A DNA stretch of 64,000 nucleotides from Kineococcus mangrovi (GTDB lineage: Bacteria > Actinomycetota > Actinomycetes > Actinomycetales > Kineococcaceae), in contig NZ_JBGGTQ010000010.1 in NCBI RefSeq assembly GCF_041320705.1, forward strand, positions 1 through 64,000. Reading direction: 5' to 3'. Under the pieces are notes generated by a model that did no database searches, had not been told where the DNA came from, and saw only the letters and a list, made by a program, of their open reading frames with translations. A program made the position numbers and the translations under genes. Positions 61,526 through 64,000 of this stretch are shown here, piece after piece. Numbering within the stretch: the first letter of the stretch is position 1; each line of letters starts with the position of its first letter.

Positions 61526-63095
61526 GCACGGCCTCCCGGCGGGCGGGTGCGAGCTGCAGGTCCCCGACGGCCTTGACGCGGATGCGCGTCGCGCCACCGG
61601 GCAGGTACGGCAGCGGCACCTCGTCGACCTCGAGCACCTCGACCGTGCGGGGGTCGGCCCCGGCGGCGACGGCGCGTTCGGCCGCCTCGGCGCGGGCGGT
61701 GTCGAGCACCTCGGTCCGCTTGCCCGGTTCGATGGAGAACACCCGGTCCACCTCGCCGCCCACCTGCGCGATGGCTGCGCCGATGGCGTTGGCGACGGCG
61801 AAGTTCTCCGGGCGCAGGACCTCCCCGGCTCCGGTGAGGTGGTCGGGCAGCAGCACGGAACCTCCGCCGACGGCCACGACGGGCAGCGGCTGCGCCGAGG
61901 TGCGCATGCGGTCGACCGCGTCGGCCACGTCGGACGCGATCCGCTCCAGCGCCGTGCGCACGAGCGCGGGGTCGAGGTCGGCGACCCGGGACGCGTCGCC
62001 GATGTCGGCCCGGCCGGACGCCACGGCGATGTCCGTCGCCGTCAGCGTCGACCCGCCGAAGACGAGTGCTTCGTCGACGAGGCGGAAACCCACCGACTCC
62101 GGGCCGACTCGTACCTCGGCGCCCTGCCCGCGGACGAGGGACCCGCCCCCGATGCCGATGGACAGCACGTCCGGCATCCGGAAGTTCGTGCGGATGCCCG
62201 CGACGCTGACCTCGGTCGTCGCCTCGCGCGGGAAACCCCGCTGCAGGACGCCGACGTCGGAGGTGGTGCCGCCGACGTCGACGACCGCGCAGGTGTGGAC
62301 GCCGGACAGGACGGCCGCCCCGCGCATGGAGTTCGTGGGGCCGGAGGCGAACGTCGAGACCGGGTAGCGGCGGGCGTGCTCGACGTCCAGCAGGGTGCCG
62401 TCGTTGGAGCTGAGGTAGATCGGGGCGTCGATCCCGGCGCCGGCGACGGAGGTGCGCAACCCGTCGACGATGCCCCCGGCCAGTTCCCGCAGGGCGGCGT
62501 TGACGACGGTGGCGTTCTCCCGCTCCAGCAGGCCGATGCGGCCGATCTCGTGCGACAGCGAGATCGCGACGTGGGGCAGTTCGGCGGCCAGGACCTGCGC
62601 GGCGCGCAGCTCGAACTCGGTGTTCACGGGCGAGAACACCGACGTGATGGCGACGGAGCGGACACCGTGGGCCGCCATGTCGGCGGCGTGCCGGCGCAGC
62701 TCGTCCTCGTCGAGCTCGGAGATCGTCCGGCCGTCGAACTCGTGCCCGCCGTGGGCCAGGTAGGCGCGGCCGGAGACGGCCTGCACGAGCCGCTCGGGCC
62801 AGTCGACCATCGGTGGCAGGGAGGCCGTGGCCGGCAACCCCAGCCGCAGAGCGGCGGTCGGGGCCAGCCGCCGGGCCTCGACGAGGGCGTTGACGAAGTG
62901 CGTCGTGCCGATCATCACCGCCCGCACCCCGGCCGGGTCGAACGCCCGCCGGTGCTGCAGGCCGGACAGGGCCGCGACGATCCCGCCGGAGACGTCGGCG
63001 CTCGTGGAGCACTTGACGGCGGCCAGGACCGAGCCGTCGTCGTCGAGCAGGACCGCGTCCGTGTTGGTGCCGCCGACGTCGATGCCGATGCGCAT
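61518..63095 (-). CDS. Hydantoinase/oxoprolinase-family protein, 525 aa
   Basis: An ATP-dependent ring-opening amidohydrolase of the hydantoinase A/oxoprolinase type. It has the N-terminal ASKHA nucleotide motif MRIGIDVGGTNTDAVLLD, IGTTHFVNAL, SHEIGRIGLLEREN, ASGPTNSMRG, VDVGGTTSDVG (phosphate 2 loop) and IGIGGGSLVRG. At 525 residues it corresponds to the A subunit alone, and no HyuB-type partner is visible downstream; DUF917 proteins occupy that place. The ATG at 63095 has GAGAGGAA. Likely substrate: a hydantoin-like ring, not determined. Confidence 0.9.
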   Translation of the reverse strand: MRIGIDVGGTNTDAVLLDDDGSVLAAVKCSTSADVSGGIVAALSGLQHRRAFDPAGVRAVMIGTTHFVNALVEARRLAPTAALRLGLPATASLPPMVDWPERLVQAVSGRAYLAHGGHEFDGRTISELDEDELRRHAADMAAHGVRSVAITSVFSPVNTEFELRAAQVLAAELPHVAISLSHEIGRIGLLERENATVVNAALRELAGGIVDGLRTSVAGAGIDAPIYLSSNDGTLLDVEHARRYPVSTFASGPTNSMRGAAVLSGVHTCAVVDVGGTTSDVGVLQRGFPREATTEVSVAGIRTNFRMPDVLSIGIGGGSLVRGQGAEVRVGPESVGFRLVDEALVFGGSTLTATDIAVASGRADIGDASRVADLDPALVRTALERIASDVADAVDRMRTSAQPLPVVAVGGGSVLLPDHLTGAGEVLRPENFAVANAIGAAIAQVGGEVDRVFSIEPGKRTEVLDTARAEAAERAVAAGADPRTVEVLEVDEVPLPYLPGGATRIRVKAVGDLQLAPARREAVHA

Positions 63096-63128
63096 GGGGG
63101 TTCCTCTCGGGTGCTGCGGGGTGTCCGG

Positions 63129-64000
63129 TCAGGCGGTCGCGGTGGCGGGTTCGGCGACCTCGCCGTCGGTGGTGCGGCTCGTCCCCACCTCGCGCAGCAG
63201 GCCCGTGCGGCCGGCGACGACGTACAGGACGAAGGAGATGACGAGGGAGTTCACCGACCCCAGCCCGACGTGGACGAAGTACCCGAACAGCGACGCCACG
63301 GCCCACACGACGATCGTCGCGGGCACCCACGTCGGGGAGGTCTCGGGGACGGCGTCACCGTCGGCGCGCGAGCTCTCCAGGACCCCGCGCCACTTCTTCA
63401 CGACGAAGTACTCCGCGACCATGATCCCCGCGATGGGCGGGAAGACGACACCGAGGACGATGAGGAACCCGGTGAGCTGGCCGAGGATCCCGGCCGCGGC
63501 GAGCAGGCTCCCGACGACGCCGATGACGGCGGTCGTGACGGCCCGGTTGACGCGGCGACCGGTGACGGTGCCGATGAAGTTCACGACCCCGAGGCCGGAG
63601 GAGTAGAGGTTCCAGTCGTTGATCTTCACGGTGCCCAGGAGGACGACGAGGACCGCCACCCAACCGACGGAGGAGGTCAGGATGGTGGTGATGTCCGGGG
63701 AGCCGATGGCGTGCGCGAGCAGGACACCGGACATCCCGATGACGTACTCGCCCAGCGTGAAGCCCACGACGGTCTGCTTGACGACGTCGGCGCTGGACTT
63801 GTTGAACCGGGTCATGTCCGGGGTGATGACGGCCCCGACGATGAACCCGCCGGCGACGAGGGTCGTCCCGGTGGCCAGGCTGATGGGTTCGCCCGGCGGC
63901 GGGGTGGACATGAGCGCACCGACGTCGTTCGTGGCCAGCTCGCTGACGATCGCCCAGCCGACGAGGACGAGGAACGCCGGCACGGTGACGTACGCCGTCC
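63129..64000 (-). CDS. NCS1-family cytosine/purine/hydantoin permease, partial (5' end beyond window)
   Basis: The last about 290 residues of a nucleobase:cation symporter-1 transporter, running off the right edge. Eight or more hydrophobic segments are visible, with the family stretches ITPDMTRFNKSSADVV, DWNLYSSGLGVVNF and PPIAGIMVAEYFVVKKWRG. These match CodB/hydantoin-type permeases. The stop is 33 bp before the hydantoinase-type start, so it is probably the upstream gene of this operon and supplies its substrate. Confidence 0.9.
   Translation of the reverse strand, partial: TAYVTVPAFLVLVGWAIVSELATNDVGALMSTPPPGEPISLATGTTLVAGGFIVGAVITPDMTRFNKSSADVVKQTVVGFTLGEYVIGMSGVLLAHAIGSPDITTILTSSVGWVAVLVVLLGTVKINDWNLYSSGLGVVNFIGTVTGRRVNRAVTTAVIGVVGSLLAAAGILGQLTGFLIVLGVVFPPIAGIMVAEYFVVKKWRGVLESSRADGDAVPETSPTWVPATIVVWAVASLFGYFVHVGLGSVNSLVISFVLYVVAGRTGLLREVGTSRTTDGEVAEPATATA

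Overview
The window is very GC-rich actinobacterial chromosome. Coding density is high, GTG starts are frequent (one TTG), third codon positions are strongly G/C, and many genes in a run overlap by 4 bp (GTGA or ATGA). The conserved blocks (clgR-cinA-pgsA-rimO-NYN-ftsK, rnj-dapA, dapB-M16-pnp-rpsO-ribF, and rimP-nusA-ylxR-infB-DUF503-rbfA-truB) are typical of the phylum. Content and codon style suggest a Kineococcus-like member of the Kineosporiales. That is an inference from reading; no database search was possible.

Layout. 1-3,150 is an accessory stretch of lower GC: small hypothetical genes, a LysE/GAP-type membrane protein, an orphan WapI-type immunity protein, a dispersed REP-like repeat and a sequence resembling an insertion-sequence end. 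3,155-10,617 holds a lactonase-like SMP-30 protein coupled to a DinB-like protein, DUF3046, and a large Lhr helicase followed at once by an Fpg/Nei DNA glycosylase. 10,625-22,643 is a minus-strand housekeeping block covering stress regulation (ClgR), phospholipid synthesis (PgsA), ribosomal S12 modification (RimO), chromosome segregation (FtsK), RNA decay (RNase J) and lysine/diaminopimelate synthesis (DapA). It is interrupted by a membrane acyltransferase and a proline-rich repeat protein. 22,644-31,941 is a second accessory segment: a long intergenic region, a YdhK lipoprotein, a HAD phosphatase, an MDR oxidoreductase, a GGDEF-EAL protein, a GH65 disaccharide phosphorylase coupled to a beta-phosphoglucomutase, and a gene remnant. 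31,942-38,413 resumes housekeeping genes (DapB, M16 protease, PNPase, S15, RibF). 38,547-46,654 is an insertion, relative to the usual truB-ribF neighbourhood, carrying pgi, a thioredoxin-NHL protein, a kinase-like phosphotransferase, an alcohol dehydrogenase/SDR pair and a dicarboxylate-type symporter. 46,743-54,337 is the truB-to-rimP translation and ribosome-assembly operon. 54,509-56,568 holds a ferritin-like lipoprotein and an EEP-family hydrolase. 56,572-64,000 is a tightly coupled catabolic operon: NCS1 permease, hydantoinase/oxoprolinase-type protein, three DUF917 paralogues and a PucR regulator.

How the parts work together. PNPase, S15, RNase J, NusA, IF-2, RbfA, RimP, TruB and YlxR link transcription, translation and RNA turnover. 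GH65 and beta-PGM would feed disaccharide glucose into glucose-6-phosphate, the substrate of the Pgi encoded nearby. The right-hand operon looks like uptake and ring opening of a hydantoin-, thiohydantoin- or pyrimidine-like compound under PucR control, and it is the least characterised and most interesting system here. Several first genes carry a TANNNT box 6-7 nt before the start codon, which points to leaderless transcripts.
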